From an uncultured Eubacterium sp. (GTDB lineage: Bacteria > Bacillota > Clostridia > Oscillospirales > Acutalibacteraceae), in NCBI GenBank assembly GCA_910584985.1, contig CAJUDJ010000003.1, forward strand, positions 1 through 64,000: a stretch of 64,000 bases of DNA, read 5' to 3'. The notes below the pieces were generated by a model that was not told the DNA's origin, did not search any database, and saw nothing but the letters and a program-made list of their open reading frames with translations. The position numbers and the translations under genes are program-made. Shown in pieces: positions 1 through 7,813 of the stretch (the stretch's first letter is position 1; the number at the start of each line of letters is the position of its first letter).

Positions 1-2
1 TC

Positions 3-1577
3 AATGACATCAACACCGAATACACACAGACTCTTATGGAGTTCGGTGCAAACGGTAATACTACAAATATCTATGAGTATGGTGACGGAAGAAACAGTGC
101 CACAATCAACGGCACAAAGGGTTACTATCTCTATGACGGACGCGGCTCGGTTGCAGGCTTAACAGGCAACACCGGCGGCAGTATGATAACCTACCGCTAT
201 GATGCTTACGGCAACACAACCAAGTCGAACAACACCCTGAACAATCCGTATCAGTACAATGCAGAGTATACCGACTCATCAACAGGCTTACAGTACCTCA
301 GAGCAAGATATTACGATTCTTCTCAGGGTAGATTTACGGCTAAGGATACCCTTCTCGGCAGTATTGAAAAGCCCATTACAAGAAATCTTTACACCTACTG
401 CGGCAATAATCCGCTCAATTATGTTGACCCGAGCGGGCATAATTGGTTGGGTGACAGATGGAATGATGTTAAAGGAGCTGCTAAAACAGCAGGTAACTGG
501 GCTAATAAGCATATCGTTCAGCCTGTTAAGAAAGCTGCAAACACAGCAGTAAATTGGGCAAATACACATGTTGTTCAGCCAGTTAAGAGCTTTATCAATA
601 ATACAAAGCAATCTGTATCCAATGCTTACAACAGAGGCAAATCCTATGTTCAACAAAAGTATAACCAGGCAAAGCAGAGTTACAACAATGCTAAAACTTG
701 GATAAGTAATAAATGGAACTACTTCAAATCTGATGTCAGTGCAAAAGTTCAAAAGGCTATTGATGAAGCAAAGGGATTTGTTTGCACTACAAAAGATTAC
801 ATTGTTAAAGAAGCAAAAGATTTTGTATCAAATGTTGATTGGGATAAAGTTGCACAAGGTGCAATGGTTGTTGCTGGTGGTGCATTAGTAATTGCAGTAG
901 GCGTTGGTGCTATTGTTTCAACTGGCGGTCTTGCAGCACCAGCGATTGCCGGTTTATTAGCAGGTAGTATTACTACAACTAATGTAATGGTTGCCGGAAC
1001 GCTGGCTGCAGGTGTTGTTGCTACTGGTTTTGGAGCATCTGATGTAATTGAAGGCATTCAGGATTTAGGAAACGGAGTAAAAGGAAATACAGAAAAGGTA
1101 GCCTTTAATCCGATTCGTGATACTGTCTTTAAAAATCAACCTGAATTATATTATTTGACAGAAACTGTTGTTACTTATGGTGCCGGTTATGGTTCTCAAA
1201 TGGTTAATTCCATGAAAGTTCCAGACACTCCGAGTAACAATCAAACATCAACGAATTCAACTTCACAAGCAAATAAATCCGATTATTCAAATTCGGTTAC
1301 TGGAAGTAAATATAATCAATTAAATCAACCTAAAAACCCTTCATATCAGCCTGTTAGGAATACACCAACCACAATTAATGACAGAGATTATTCTGGACAT
1401 GCATTAGATAGAATGCAAGATAGAGGAATTATGCCATCAGTTGTGGAAAATACAATACAAAATGGTACGACATCAAATAGTTATAATAATACTATGAAAT
1501 ACTATGATGCAGTAAATAATGTATCTGTGGTCACAAATGAAACAGGAAAGGTCGTAACAGTAACATATGGAAAATAA
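3..1577 (+). CDS. RHS/WapA-like polymorphic toxin, C-terminal part (5' end outside window)
   Basis: The frame is open from base 3, so the gene starts upstream; only the last ~525 residues are seen. The first ~140 carry RHS/YD-repeat core features (YLYDGRGS, YRYDAYGN, LRARYYDSSQGRF, then NNPLNYVDPSGH, the usual end of the RHS shell). A linker follows with a short tandem repeat (WANKHIVQPVK / WANTHVVQPVK) and Gln/Asn/Lys-rich coiled-type sequence, a hydrophobic Gly/Ala/Val stretch (~280-340, nucleotides ~850-1040), a Ser/Asn/Gln-rich spacer and a ~65-residue C-terminal domain beginning SGHALDRMQDRGI. That pattern resembles small DUF4258/BECR-type RNase toxin tips; this is tentative. The tip is AT-rich compared with the shell, as is normal for exchanged toxin tips. 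Its stop overlaps the next gene by 11 bases, typical of a toxin-immunity pair. Confidence 0.88.
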   Translation, partial: NDINTEYTQTLMEFGANGNTTNIYEYGDGRNSATINGTKGYYLYDGRGSVAGLTGNTGGSMITYRYDAYGNTTKSNNTLNNPYQYNAEYTDSSTGLQYLRARYYDSSQGRFTAKDTLLGSIEKPITRNLYTYCGNNPLNYVDPSGHNWLGDRWNDVKGAAKTAGNWANKHIVQPVKKAANTAVNWANTHVVQPVKSFINNTKQSVSNAYNRGKSYVQQKYNQAKQSYNNAKTWISNKWNYFKSDVSAKVQKAIDEAKGFVCTTKDYIVKEAKDFVSNVDWDKVAQGAMVVAGGALVIAVGVGAIVSTGGLAAPAIAGLLAGSITTTNVMVAGTLAAGVVATGFGASDVIEGIQDLGNGVKGNTEKVAFNPIRDTVFKNQPELYYLTETVVTYGAGYGSQMVNSMKVPDTPSNNQTSTNSTSQANKSDYSNSVTGSKYNQLNQPKNPSYQPVRNTPTTINDRDYSGHALDRMQDRGIMPSVVENTIQNGTTSNSYNNTMKYYDAVNNVSVVTNETGKVVTVTYGK

Positions 1578-1875
1578 TATTATTAAAAATCTCAAAAATA
1601 AATTGGAATCTTGTTGTGAATCTATACGGGAGTACAATTCTTTTGTTTGTGAGATGGAAAACTTTTTTGATTATAATTCCGATTTGGATTTAAAAATCAA
1701 ATCATTATACAATGAAAAGTGGTTTGAATTGGAAACTTTGAATGCTTGTGCTTTATTAGAATGGGAAGAAAGCAAATATGCAGATAATTTTAATACAGTA
1801 TGGAACAATAAATTCAAAAATGATGCAAAAAAATTGACAAATGAATTAGTAGACTTTATTATAATTCATGGATAA
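1567..1875 (+). CDS. Putative immunity protein for the RHS toxin tip
   Basis: A 102-residue acidic, AT-rich protein whose ATG lies inside the last codons of the toxin gene. I recognise no family. It is rich in Glu/Asp/Asn and predicted mostly helical, without signal peptide or membrane segment, so it would act in the cytoplasm. Position directly behind and overlapping an RHS toxin tip is the standard place for the cognate immunity gene, which is the only basis for the call. A 24-bp hairpin ends the unit about 36 bases downstream. Confidence 0.6.
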   Translation: MENNIIKNLKNKLESCCESIREYNSFVCEMENFFDYNSDLDLKIKSLYNEKWFELETLNACALLEWEESKYADNFNTVWNNKFKNDAKKLTNELVDFIIIHG

Positions 1876-1911
1876 AATCACAAAAAAGTTTTTGTGAATA
1901 AATCCAAGTGG

Positions 1912-1935
1912 AGCAGGGTGAGCAATCACCCTGCT
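1912..1935 (+). repeat. Hairpin repeat, copy 1 (end of toxin-immunity module)
   Basis: AGCAGGGTG and CACCCTGCT form a perfect 9-bp stem around the loop AGCAAT. The identical 24-bp hairpin recurs at 3455-3478 after the second immunity gene. Only a short T run follows (TTTGC), so it may be a weak terminator as well as a module boundary. Confidence 0.75.
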
Positions 1936-2035
1936 TTGCAAAAAGCTCTAAAAATCGCAACAGACTTACAACACAGTTACCAACTATGTAAGCAACAAGG
2001 CTCAACAGTTCTATAACGATTATGTACCTCCGAAG

Positions 2036-3094
2036 ATGCAGAAAGCCATTGAAGAGGCTAAGAAGTTTGTATGTACCACAACAGACCGAATTGTTAAGGA
2101 TGCAAAGGAATTCATCCAGAATGTTGACTGGAAGAAGGTAGCAATCGGTGTTGCGGCAACAGCAGCAATCACACTTGCAGTAGTTGCAACAGGCGGTGCG
2201 GCAGCTCCTGTTCTCATTGGTGCAGCAGTCGGTGCCGGTATAAGCACGGGTACAACTGTTGTTTCGGGTGTAATTCAGGGCAAATCTCCTGCTGAAATTG
2301 CACAGGATGCATCAGGCGCATTTATGTGGGGTGCAATCGGCGGTGCAGTAGGCGGAGGAACTACTCAATTACTTGGCAAAGTTGGAACTAAAGTAATTGG
2401 TAAGGTCGGCAAAAAAGTAATTGAAGACGGCGTTGATATGGCGCTTGATTTAGCACAGACAGCTTCTGAAAACGGTGGACTTACCGGTAAAGATATTTTG
2501 TTTAGTGCAGCCACAACCCTTGGCGGTGGATTATTAAGTTCCGTAAAAACGCCTTCTACTGTAAGAAATCAGCTTGTTGATGGTGTTGCTGACAACAAGG
2601 CTGTTAAGAATGCTGTTACTGACAGTGTTACTGATAATAAAGCCGTTAAGAATGCTGTTAGGGATAATCCTTATGCTGTTGGTGATGCTACATTTATGAA
2701 GGCTGATGATGCCTTTTCTAAAAATATCGCGAAAAGAGCTGATGTTGATGCAAATGGATATTATGATGTAGTTGCACATGGAACTCCAAATGGTATCCAA
2801 ATTACCCATAATGGCAAAGAAATGATAGTGGATTCTAGAACAGCCGCAAAATTGATACAAAACTCTGACGGATATAATGGTCAGAATATTAGACTGTTAT
2901 CATGTAATACGGGTTCATTAGATAATGGGTTTGCCCAAAACCTTTCAAATAAGCTCAATGTTGAAGTTTCTGCTCCCAATAATTATCTATGGGCAACATC
3001 TAATGGTAATTATTTTGTTGCAGGAATGACAAATGGTAGTCCAAATTATAGCGATATGGGCACATTTGTATCATTTAAACCAGGAGGCAACTGA
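2036..3094 (+). CDS. Orphan RHS C-terminal toxin module (displaced tip)
   Basis: Reading this frame back from the ATG at 2036 it stays open to a TAA at 1949-1951, encoding TYNTVTNYVSNKAQQFYNDY-type linker. The next part (MQKAIEEAKKFVCTTTDRIVKDAKEF) matches the linker of the upstream RHS toxin (VQKAIDEAKGFVCTTKDYIVKEAKDF), so this is an RHS tail without its shell, the usual 'orphan CT' arrangement. It then has a Gly/Ala-rich hydrophobic region, a direct repeat (DNKAVKNAV twice, ~residues 185-210) and a ~110-residue C-terminal domain containing YYDVVAHGTPNG and, ~50 residues on, NIRLLSCNTGS. A His-Gly turn and a Cys after a hydrophobic strand is the pattern of clan CD (caspase-like) peptidases; this is inference. 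No good ribosome site precedes 2036, so it may be silent until recombined behind the RHS shell. Confidence 0.7.
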   Translation: MQKAIEEAKKFVCTTTDRIVKDAKEFIQNVDWKKVAIGVAATAAITLAVVATGGAAAPVLIGAAVGAGISTGTTVVSGVIQGKSPAEIAQDASGAFMWGAIGGAVGGGTTQLLGKVGTKVIGKVGKKVIEDGVDMALDLAQTASENGGLTGKDILFSAATTLGGGLLSSVKTPSTVRNQLVDGVADNKAVKNAVTDSVTDNKAVKNAVRDNPYAVGDATFMKADDAFSKNIAKRADVDANGYYDVVAHGTPNGIQITHNGKEMIVDSRTAAKLIQNSDGYNGQNIRLLSCNTGSLDNGFAQNLSNKLNVEVSAPNNYLWATSNGNYFVAGMTNGSPNYSDMGTFVSFKPGGN

Positions 3095-3098
3095 TTTT

Positions 3099-3422
3099 AT
3101 GAAATGTCAAGAATGCCAAAATGAAATGGTGAAGTTTAAAAAGGGCTATGTACAAGGTTGGTTGTGTCAAAATTGTGGTTGGAATATATTAACAAGCGAT
3201 ATTGACGAACCAAATAAATATAACATCTGTATTAAGGATGTTTCGGATGATAATATAGATGTTAGTGTTATTAAAACAATAGCCCAAATAGCCAATGTTA
3301 ATTATTTAATTGCAAAAAAGATATTAACTGAAGGCAATTATTATATTCAAAATTTAAATGATACTGAAATAGAAAAATTAAAAAAAGCAAACATTCCATT
3401 TGAAATAACAGAGCATATATAA
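3099..3422 (+). CDS. Putative immunity protein: zinc ribbon plus L7/L12-like domain
   Basis: A 107-residue protein starting at ATG 3099 behind the ribosome site CAGGAGG (3081-3087), four bases after the orphan toxin stop. The first ~30 residues hold CQEC and CQNC, a four-cysteine zinc ribbon. The remaining ~70 residues (VIKTIAQIANVNYLIAKKIL ... IEKLKKANIPFEI) follow the helix-helix-strand pattern of the ribosomal protein L7/L12 C-terminal domain, where VIK.I.....L..AK is conserved. Placement makes it the presumed immunity partner of the orphan tip. An upstream in-frame start at 3033 lies inside the toxin gene and has no ribosome site. Confidence 0.65.
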   Translation: MKCQECQNEMVKFKKGYVQGWLCQNCGWNILTSDIDEPNKYNICIKDVSDDNIDVSVIKTIAQIANVNYLIAKKILTEGNYYIQNLNDTEIEKLKKANIPFEITEHI

Positions 3423-3454
3423 GAAGTGGATTCTTTTGTTTAGCAAATACAGCA

Positions 3455-3478
3455 AGCAGGGTGAGCAATCACCCTGCT
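3455..3478 (+). repeat. Hairpin repeat, copy 2 (end of orphan module)
   Basis: Same AGCAGGGTG-AGCAAT-CACCCTGCT hairpin as at 1912-1935, here followed by TTTTCC, which makes a plausible Rho-independent terminator for the orphan toxin/immunity unit. Confidence 0.75.
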
Positions 3479-3592
3479 TTTCCTTTTCCCCAATATTATT
3501 TAAAATTAAATATCTCAATTTCGGATATAAATCTTTACCGCCAAGCAAATCAATTTAATGTCTTTATTACAATAATAGCTATTATTCCATAC

Positions 3593-3617
3593 AAAAAAGC
3601 GCAGCGAAAAGCTGCGC
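3593..3617 (-). terminator. Terminator of the spore-protein gene
   Basis: On the minus strand GCGCAGC-TTTTC-GCTGCGC is followed by six T residues. It lies 136 bases beyond the stop of the small acid-soluble spore protein gene. Confidence 0.75.
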
Positions 3618-3752
3618 CCATGGATTACTTTTTAGCAATCAAAATGAATAAGCCCAAAAAGAAAAGTGTTTATCAAACACATATAAAGCGGGCATTCATT
3701 TGTTTTTATCTAATCTTAACTGAAATAATTAAAGATTATATAAAAACTTTTC

Positions 3753-3932
3753 TTACTTCATAGATTCCTCGTAAGCCTTGATCATCTTTTTAACCATCTG
3801 ACCGCCTACTGAACCAGCCTGCTTAGAAGTAAGGTCTCCGTTGTAACCCTGTTTAAGGTTAACACCAACTTCGCTTGCAGCTTCCATCTTAAATCTGTTA
3901 AGAGCATCTTTTGCTTCTGGAACTGTTGCCAT
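3753..3932 (-). CDS. Small acid-soluble spore protein, alpha/beta type
   Basis: A 59-residue protein that would coat and protect DNA in dormant spores. It has the family's hallmark: E-V-G-V near residue 20 (the germination-protease region), QGYNGDLTSKQAGSVGGQMVKKMI with the conserved G-x-V-G-G, and a helical end with a conserved Glu. The start is set by ATG at 3932 behind AGAGGTG; a longer frame from 3992 would add 20 residues not seen in the family. Monocistronic with its own terminator. Expected to be transcribed by the forespore sigma factor G, though I cannot assign the promoter. Good evidence that the organism sporulates. Confidence 0.92.
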   Translation of the reverse strand: MATVPEAKDALNRFKMEAASEVGVNLKQGYNGDLTSKQAGSVGGQMVKKMIKAYEESMK

Positions 3933-4054
3933 TATAAATACACCTCTTTTACAAAGAATTTCTTTGCGTTTGCAAGTATATTGTTTGCACATATTCGTAA
4001 TTTAAAATTGAAAAATTTTAACAATTTTTATGTGTAAAACTGAAAAACAGTGAG

Positions 4055-4083
4055 TTGTATAAAAGGGTATTGTATGGTATAAT
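4055..4083 (+). promoter_or_regulatory. Candidate promoter P1 for the GH123-like gene
   Basis: TTGTAT (4055-4060), 17-base spacer, TATAAT (4078-4083) preceded by TGG (extended -10). Transcription would begin near 4090, at the foot of the double hairpin. Confidence 0.5.
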
Positions 4084-4090
4084 AGCCTCA

Positions 4091-4127
4091 CGAAACACTT
4101 GCCAAATCGAAGATTTGGACTGTTTCG
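4091..4127 (+). promoter_or_regulatory. Two-part leader hairpin
   Basis: CGAAACA (4091-4097) pairs with TGTTTCG (4121-4127), and inside it CCAAATC (4102-4108) pairs with GATTTGG (4112-4118) over a GAA loop. It sits at the predicted start of the P1 transcript. No T run follows, so it is not a terminator. Confidence 0.5.
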
Positions 4128-4177
4128 GAGAACATTGTATCATTCCTGCTTTGCACTTGCGCGTTTTGCAGATATGG

Positions 4178-4183
4178 TATAAT
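4178..4183 (+). promoter_or_regulatory. Candidate promoter P2 (-10) for the GH123-like gene
   Basis: Second TGGTATAAT extended -10 element, 110 bases before the ATG. No good -35 at 17 bases; TTGCGC stands 15 bases upstream. Confidence 0.35.
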
Positions 4184-4292
4184 AACCCTACGAAGTAGTG
4201 CATTATCAATTTGAGTATACGCTTCCACACAGTTTCGATGTGCACTGCACTTTGTGCCGAAATAGCAATAAAAATTTACGAGGTATTTGTCT

Positions 4293-5918
4293 ATGTCTGA
4301 ACTGAATTTAATTCTGCTTTCTTCCCTTGAAAAAGTAATGAAATATGATACGGTAAAGGAAACCGGCTTCAGCGGCTTTTCTATGCTGAATAATGAAAAA
4401 AAATCCTTTCAGCTTTATATTTCAGCCGACTGTGAAAAGGTTTCGCTTGAAATCCAATCTGATTTAAACTGCATTCACCCATACACGGTTGAATATATGC
4501 CAAGCGAATATGCCATTAATGAAAAAACGGCAGATGATTATGTTATCCGAAGCAAGGACGGCTATTATCCCGATCTTCTGCAGCCTGCCGAAAAAACCAT
4601 TTCACTTGAAAACGCAAATAAAACCGTTTGGTTTGAAATAGAGCCGAAGGAAAATTTGCAGGCAGGAAGCCATAAAATTGAGATTACGGTTTCAGACGGC
4701 AGAGATGAAAAAACAGTTTCCCTTACAGTTGATGTTATCGGCTGCCCGCTTGAAAAGCAGAGCTTGATTTTTACAAACTGGTTTCATTGCGACTGCCTGA
4801 TGCAGGAATACGGCTTTGAAGCCTTTTCGGATGAATTCTGGCGTGTGGTGGAAAACTATTTCAGAACGGCGGCTGAGCATGGTATGAACTGCATTCTTAC
4901 CCCGCTTTTCACGCCTTCGCTTGATGTTGCCATTGGCGGGGAACGCCCCACCGTGCAGCTGATTGATGTAACCGTAAACGACGGGAAATACAGCTTTAAC
5001 TTCGACAAGCTTTTGAAATGGATTGAAATTGCACAGAGATGCGGTATTGAATATTTTGAAATGTCTCATTTCTTCACCCAGTGGGGTGCGAAACATGCCC
5101 CGAAAATCATGGCATATTCCAATGGGGAATATAAGAAGATATTCGGCTGGAAAACATCTGTTTTATCAAAAAAATATAAAAACTTTCTTACACAGTTTGC
5201 AGATGAGCTGAAAGCATTTATCGAAGAGCTTGGCTTAAAGGATAAAACACTTATCCATGTAAGCGATGAACCGAATTCCGCACAGGTATTTACATACAAA
5301 ATTGCTGCAAAAACAGTAAAAAGGCTGTTTGAAGGCTATAAAATCATTGATGCACTTTCCGATTTCAAGTTCTATAAAAAAGGGCTTGTAAACACACCTA
5401 TCCCTGCGAATAATCATATTGAACCGTTTATCGGCAATGTGCCTGAACTGTGGACTTATTACTGCTGTGCACAGGATGACAAATATGTTTCAAACCGGTT
5501 TTTTTCCATTCCCTCGCAGCGTAACAGAGTGCTTGGATATCAGCTTTATAAATATGATGTTAAAGGTTTTCTGCACTGGGGATATAATTTCTGGAATACA
5601 CAGTATTCAAAAAAGAAAATCAATCCGTATGAAATAACCGATGCAGGTAAGGCCTTTCAGTCCGGAGACAGCTATGTTGTTTATCCGAAACAGAACGGCA
5701 CCGCCCTGTGTTCCTTAAGACTTAAGGTTTTTTATGATGCATTTCAGGATATGATGGCACTGCAGACGCTTGAAAAACTTGCTGGAAGAGAAACTGCACT
5801 TGCCGTGCTGGAAGAAGGGCTTGAAAAAGAACTTACTTTCTTTGAGTACCCTCATTCTGACAGCTGGATGCTGGAAACAAGAGAGAGAATCAATAAGGCA
5901 ATTAAAGATAATTTGTAA
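4293..5918 (+). CDS. GH123-like glycosidase (DUF4091 domain)
   Basis: A 541-residue cytoplasmic protein (no signal peptide). The first ~150 residues are beta-rich (PYTVEYMPSEY ... TVWFEIEPKENLQAGSHKIEITV), the accessory domain of the family. A TIM-barrel-like part follows with HVSDEPN near residue 322-328, an Asp-Glu pair as used for substrate-assisted catalysis in GH123 N-acetylgalactosaminidases. The C-terminus has the DUF4091 signature: GFLHWGYNFWN, then GDSYVVYP, SLRLKVFYDAFQDMMAL. ATG 4293 is chosen because GAGG (4280-4283) fits it; a TTG at 4287 is too close. Specificity for beta-GalNAc is an inference from the family. It stands alone with its own promoter region and terminator. Confidence 0.8.
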   Translation: MSELNLILLSSLEKVMKYDTVKETGFSGFSMLNNEKKSFQLYISADCEKVSLEIQSDLNCIHPYTVEYMPSEYAINEKTADDYVIRSKDGYYPDLLQPAEKTISLENANKTVWFEIEPKENLQAGSHKIEITVSDGRDEKTVSLTVDVIGCPLEKQSLIFTNWFHCDCLMQEYGFEAFSDEFWRVVENYFRTAAEHGMNCILTPLFTPSLDVAIGGERPTVQLIDVTVNDGKYSFNFDKLLKWIEIAQRCGIEYFEMSHFFTQWGAKHAPKIMAYSNGEYKKIFGWKTSVLSKKYKNFLTQFADELKAFIEELGLKDKTLIHVSDEPNSAQVFTYKIAAKTVKRLFEGYKIIDALSDFKFYKKGLVNTPIPANNHIEPFIGNVPELWTYYCCAQDDKYVSNRFFSIPSQRNRVLGYQLYKYDVKGFLHWGYNFWNTQYSKKKINPYEITDAGKAFQSGDSYVVYPKQNGTALCSLRLKVFYDAFQDMMALQTLEKLAGRETALAVLEEGLEKELTFFEYPHSDSWMLETRERINKAIKDNL

Positions 5919-5973
5919 ACCGATAAAAGCTGATTTTTTCGGAAAAGCGGCGTAAAACGCCTTTCGGAACAAA

Positions 5974-6021
5974 ATAGTCCCGCCAGAGCCCTGATTTACT
6001 GTGGTTTGGCGGGATTATTTT
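5974..6021 (+). terminator. Terminator after GH123-like gene
   Basis: AGTCCCGCCA and TGGCGGGATT form the arms of a long stem (loop ~21 bases) followed by ATTTTGC. The remaining ~200 bases to the hydrogenase gene hold only its promoter. Confidence 0.65.
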
Positions 6022-6127
6022 GCTTGAGTCGAAAATAAAAAGCGTTTTTTTCAGCTTCTGTATTTATATACAGTGATATGCACAAAATTTATATTAAATA
6101 AAGAAATATTTTTCATATATTTTCTAA

Positions 6128-6156
6128 TTGATTTTAAGAATGCAAAGTGCTATTAT
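6128..6156 (+). promoter_or_regulatory. Candidate promoter of the hydrogenase gene
   Basis: TTGATT (6128-6133), 17 bases, TATTAT (6151-6156), about 65 bases before the start codon. Confidence 0.45.
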
Positions 6157-6220
6157 AAAGCTCGGAAAATTTAACAAGCTATATAAGTTTGTAAAAATAA
6201 ATTAAGAAAGAGGAATAACT

Positions 6221-7726
6221 ATGCGCGGAATCGAAACCTCCAAATCAAAAATAAGGCAAAGCATTTTTACGGAAGTTGCAAAGCTTGCCTATAACGGCTG
6301 GGATCCGATTGAATTTGAAAAGCTTCCCTATAAAATAATCCCGGGTGAAATCGCACAGTACAGAGACAGTGTGTTCGTTGAGCGTGCCGTTGTTGGCGAA
6401 AGGCTTCGTGCCGCAATGGGATTGTCCCTCAGAAAATTTGATGATTTTACATCCATATGCGACGGAATCAATGAAAGTATTATTGATGAAAAGTATTATG
6501 AAGCTCCGCTTATTGATATTATAAAATTTGCATGTAACAAATGCCCCGAAAACAAGGTGTTTGTTACAGATGCATGCCAGAACTGCCTTGAACATCCTTG
6601 TGTTGAGGTTTGTCCGAAGGGTGCGGTTTCCATTGTAAACGGCAGATCGCATATTGACCAGTCTAAATGCATCAAATGCGGAATGTGTGTGAATGCCTGC
6701 GAATATCATGCAATCGTAAAGCAGGAACGCCCATGCGCAAAAGTTTGCGGCATGAATGCAATTAAAAGCGATGAATTCGGCAGAGCTGAAATTGATCCGG
6801 ATAAATGCGTTTCCTGCGGTATGTGCCTTGTAAACTGCCCGTTCAGCGCAATTATTGATAAAAGCCAGATTTTCCAGACCATTACGGCGATTAAAAGCGA
6901 TACACCTGTTTACGCTGCAATTGCACCTGCATTTGCAGGCCAGTTCGGAAATGTAACATCAGGTCAGATCAGAACTGCATTTAAAAAGCTTGGTTTTACA
7001 GATGTTGTTGAGGTGGCAATCGGTGCGGACCTCTGCACAATTGAGGAAGCCAAGGACTTTATGGAGGAAGTGCCCGAAAAGCAGCCGTTTATGGCAACCT
7101 CCTGCTGCCCTGCATGGTCTGTTATGGCAAAAAAGCTTTTCCCTGAATTTGCCCCGTATATTTCTATGGCATTAACGCCTATGGTTTTAACAGGAAGATT
7201 AATCAAAAAAGAACATCCTGATGCGAAGGTTGTTTTTGTGGGACCCTGTGCTGCCAAGAAGCTTGAAGCAAGCCGCAGAACCATCAGAAGCGATATTGAT
7301 TTTGTTCTTACCTTTGAGGAATTTTCTTCTATTCTTGAAGCCAAAGATATTGTGATTTCCGAATGCAAGGAAAGCAAACCGATGCATGAGGCAAGCGGAG
7401 ACGGCATAGGCTTTGCCGTAAGCGGCGGTGTTGCTGCTGCAGTTGAAAATGCAATCAAGGTGCTCAACCCAAGCCGTGAAATCAAAACAGCAAGGGCGGA
7501 AGGCCTTCAGAACTGCAAGAAAATGCTTCAAATTGCAAAAACAGGCAAATATAACGGCTATCTTCTGGAGGGTATGGCATGTCCGGGCGGCTGTGTTGCC
7601 GGCGCAGGCACGATTGCTCCTGTCAGAAAAGCAACAGATGCAGTAAACAAACTTAAGGAAAATTCCGAAATCCGATTCGGCGTTTCCTCAAAATACAGAA
7701 AATATTTATCAGAGCTTGAAAAATAA
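6221..7726 (+). CDS. [FeFe] hydrogenase, monomeric, group B type
   Basis: A 501-residue soluble enzyme that reduces protons (or oxidises H2) with ferredoxin as partner. Residues ~110-210 carry ferredoxin-like Cys clusters (CQNCLEHPCVEVCPKG, CIKCGMCVNAC, CVSCGMCLVNCP) for 4Fe-4S centres. The H-cluster domain has all three signatures: TSCCPAW (~293), VGPCAAKK (~338) and EGMACPGGC (~450). TSCCPAW and the lack of a small-subunit-like tail fit the group B enzymes of anaerobic Firmicutes rather than the classical TSCCPGW group A. Start at ATG 6221 behind AAAGAGG. Maturation genes hydEFG are not in this window. Role in disposing of fermentation electrons is inferred. Confidence 0.93.
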   Translation: MRGIETSKSKIRQSIFTEVAKLAYNGWDPIEFEKLPYKIIPGEIAQYRDSVFVERAVVGERLRAAMGLSLRKFDDFTSICDGINESIIDEKYYEAPLIDIIKFACNKCPENKVFVTDACQNCLEHPCVEVCPKGAVSIVNGRSHIDQSKCIKCGMCVNACEYHAIVKQERPCAKVCGMNAIKSDEFGRAEIDPDKCVSCGMCLVNCPFSAIIDKSQIFQTITAIKSDTPVYAAIAPAFAGQFGNVTSGQIRTAFKKLGFTDVVEVAIGADLCTIEEAKDFMEEVPEKQPFMATSCCPAWSVMAKKLFPEFAPYISMALTPMVLTGRLIKKEHPDAKVVFVGPCAAKKLEASRRTIRSDIDFVLTFEEFSSILEAKDIVISECKESKPMHEASGDGIGFAVSGGVAAAVENAIKVLNPSREIKTARAEGLQNCKKMLQIAKTGKYNGYLLEGMACPGGCVAGAGTIAPVRKATDAVNKLKENSEIRFGVSSKYRKYLSELEK

Positions 7727-7756
7727 AAATCATTTTTCTGAAATCTTTAACAGAAA

Positions 7757-7797
7757 AGCAGGTTTTTCATAAAATCTATTAAAGCATTAAACCTGCT
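7757..7797 (+). promoter_or_regulatory. Inverted repeat before the permease gene
   Basis: AGCAGGTTT (7757-7765) and AAACCTGCT (7789-7797) are perfect 9-base arms around 23 bases. The right arm ends just before the AGGAGG ribosome site (7799-7804). No T run follows, so it may influence translation or decay rather than terminate. Confidence 0.4.
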
Positions 7798-7813
7798 CAG
7801 GAGGAAATTGGAT

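Larger units (their letters stand above)
3423..3752. other. Intergenic stretch at end of toxin region
   Basis: Contains the second hairpin copy (3455-3478) and the terminator of the spore-protein gene (3593-3617). The rest is AT-rich without a credible gene; a 100-codon frame here (3461-3763) begins inside the hairpin, has no ribosome site and runs across the terminator. Confidence 0.6.
3933..4292. other. Intergenic leader between spore protein and GH123-like gene
   Basis: 360 bases with no credible gene (a 75-codon minus-strand frame, 4018-4245, lacks a ribosome site). It holds two copies of an extended -10 motif, TATGGTATAATA, at 4073-4084 and 4173-4184, each followed by C-C-(T/C)-x-ACGAA, and between them a two-part hairpin at 4091-4127 (CGAAACA/TGTTTCG outer arm, CCAAATC/GATTTGG inner arm). 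Confidence 0.6.

Noticed and set aside
3461..3763. 100-codon plus-strand frame
   Set aside because: Starts inside the hairpin repeat and crosses the spore-protein terminator; no ribosome site.
6964..7485. 173-codon minus-strand frame
   Set aside because: Shadow of the hydrogenase H-cluster domain.
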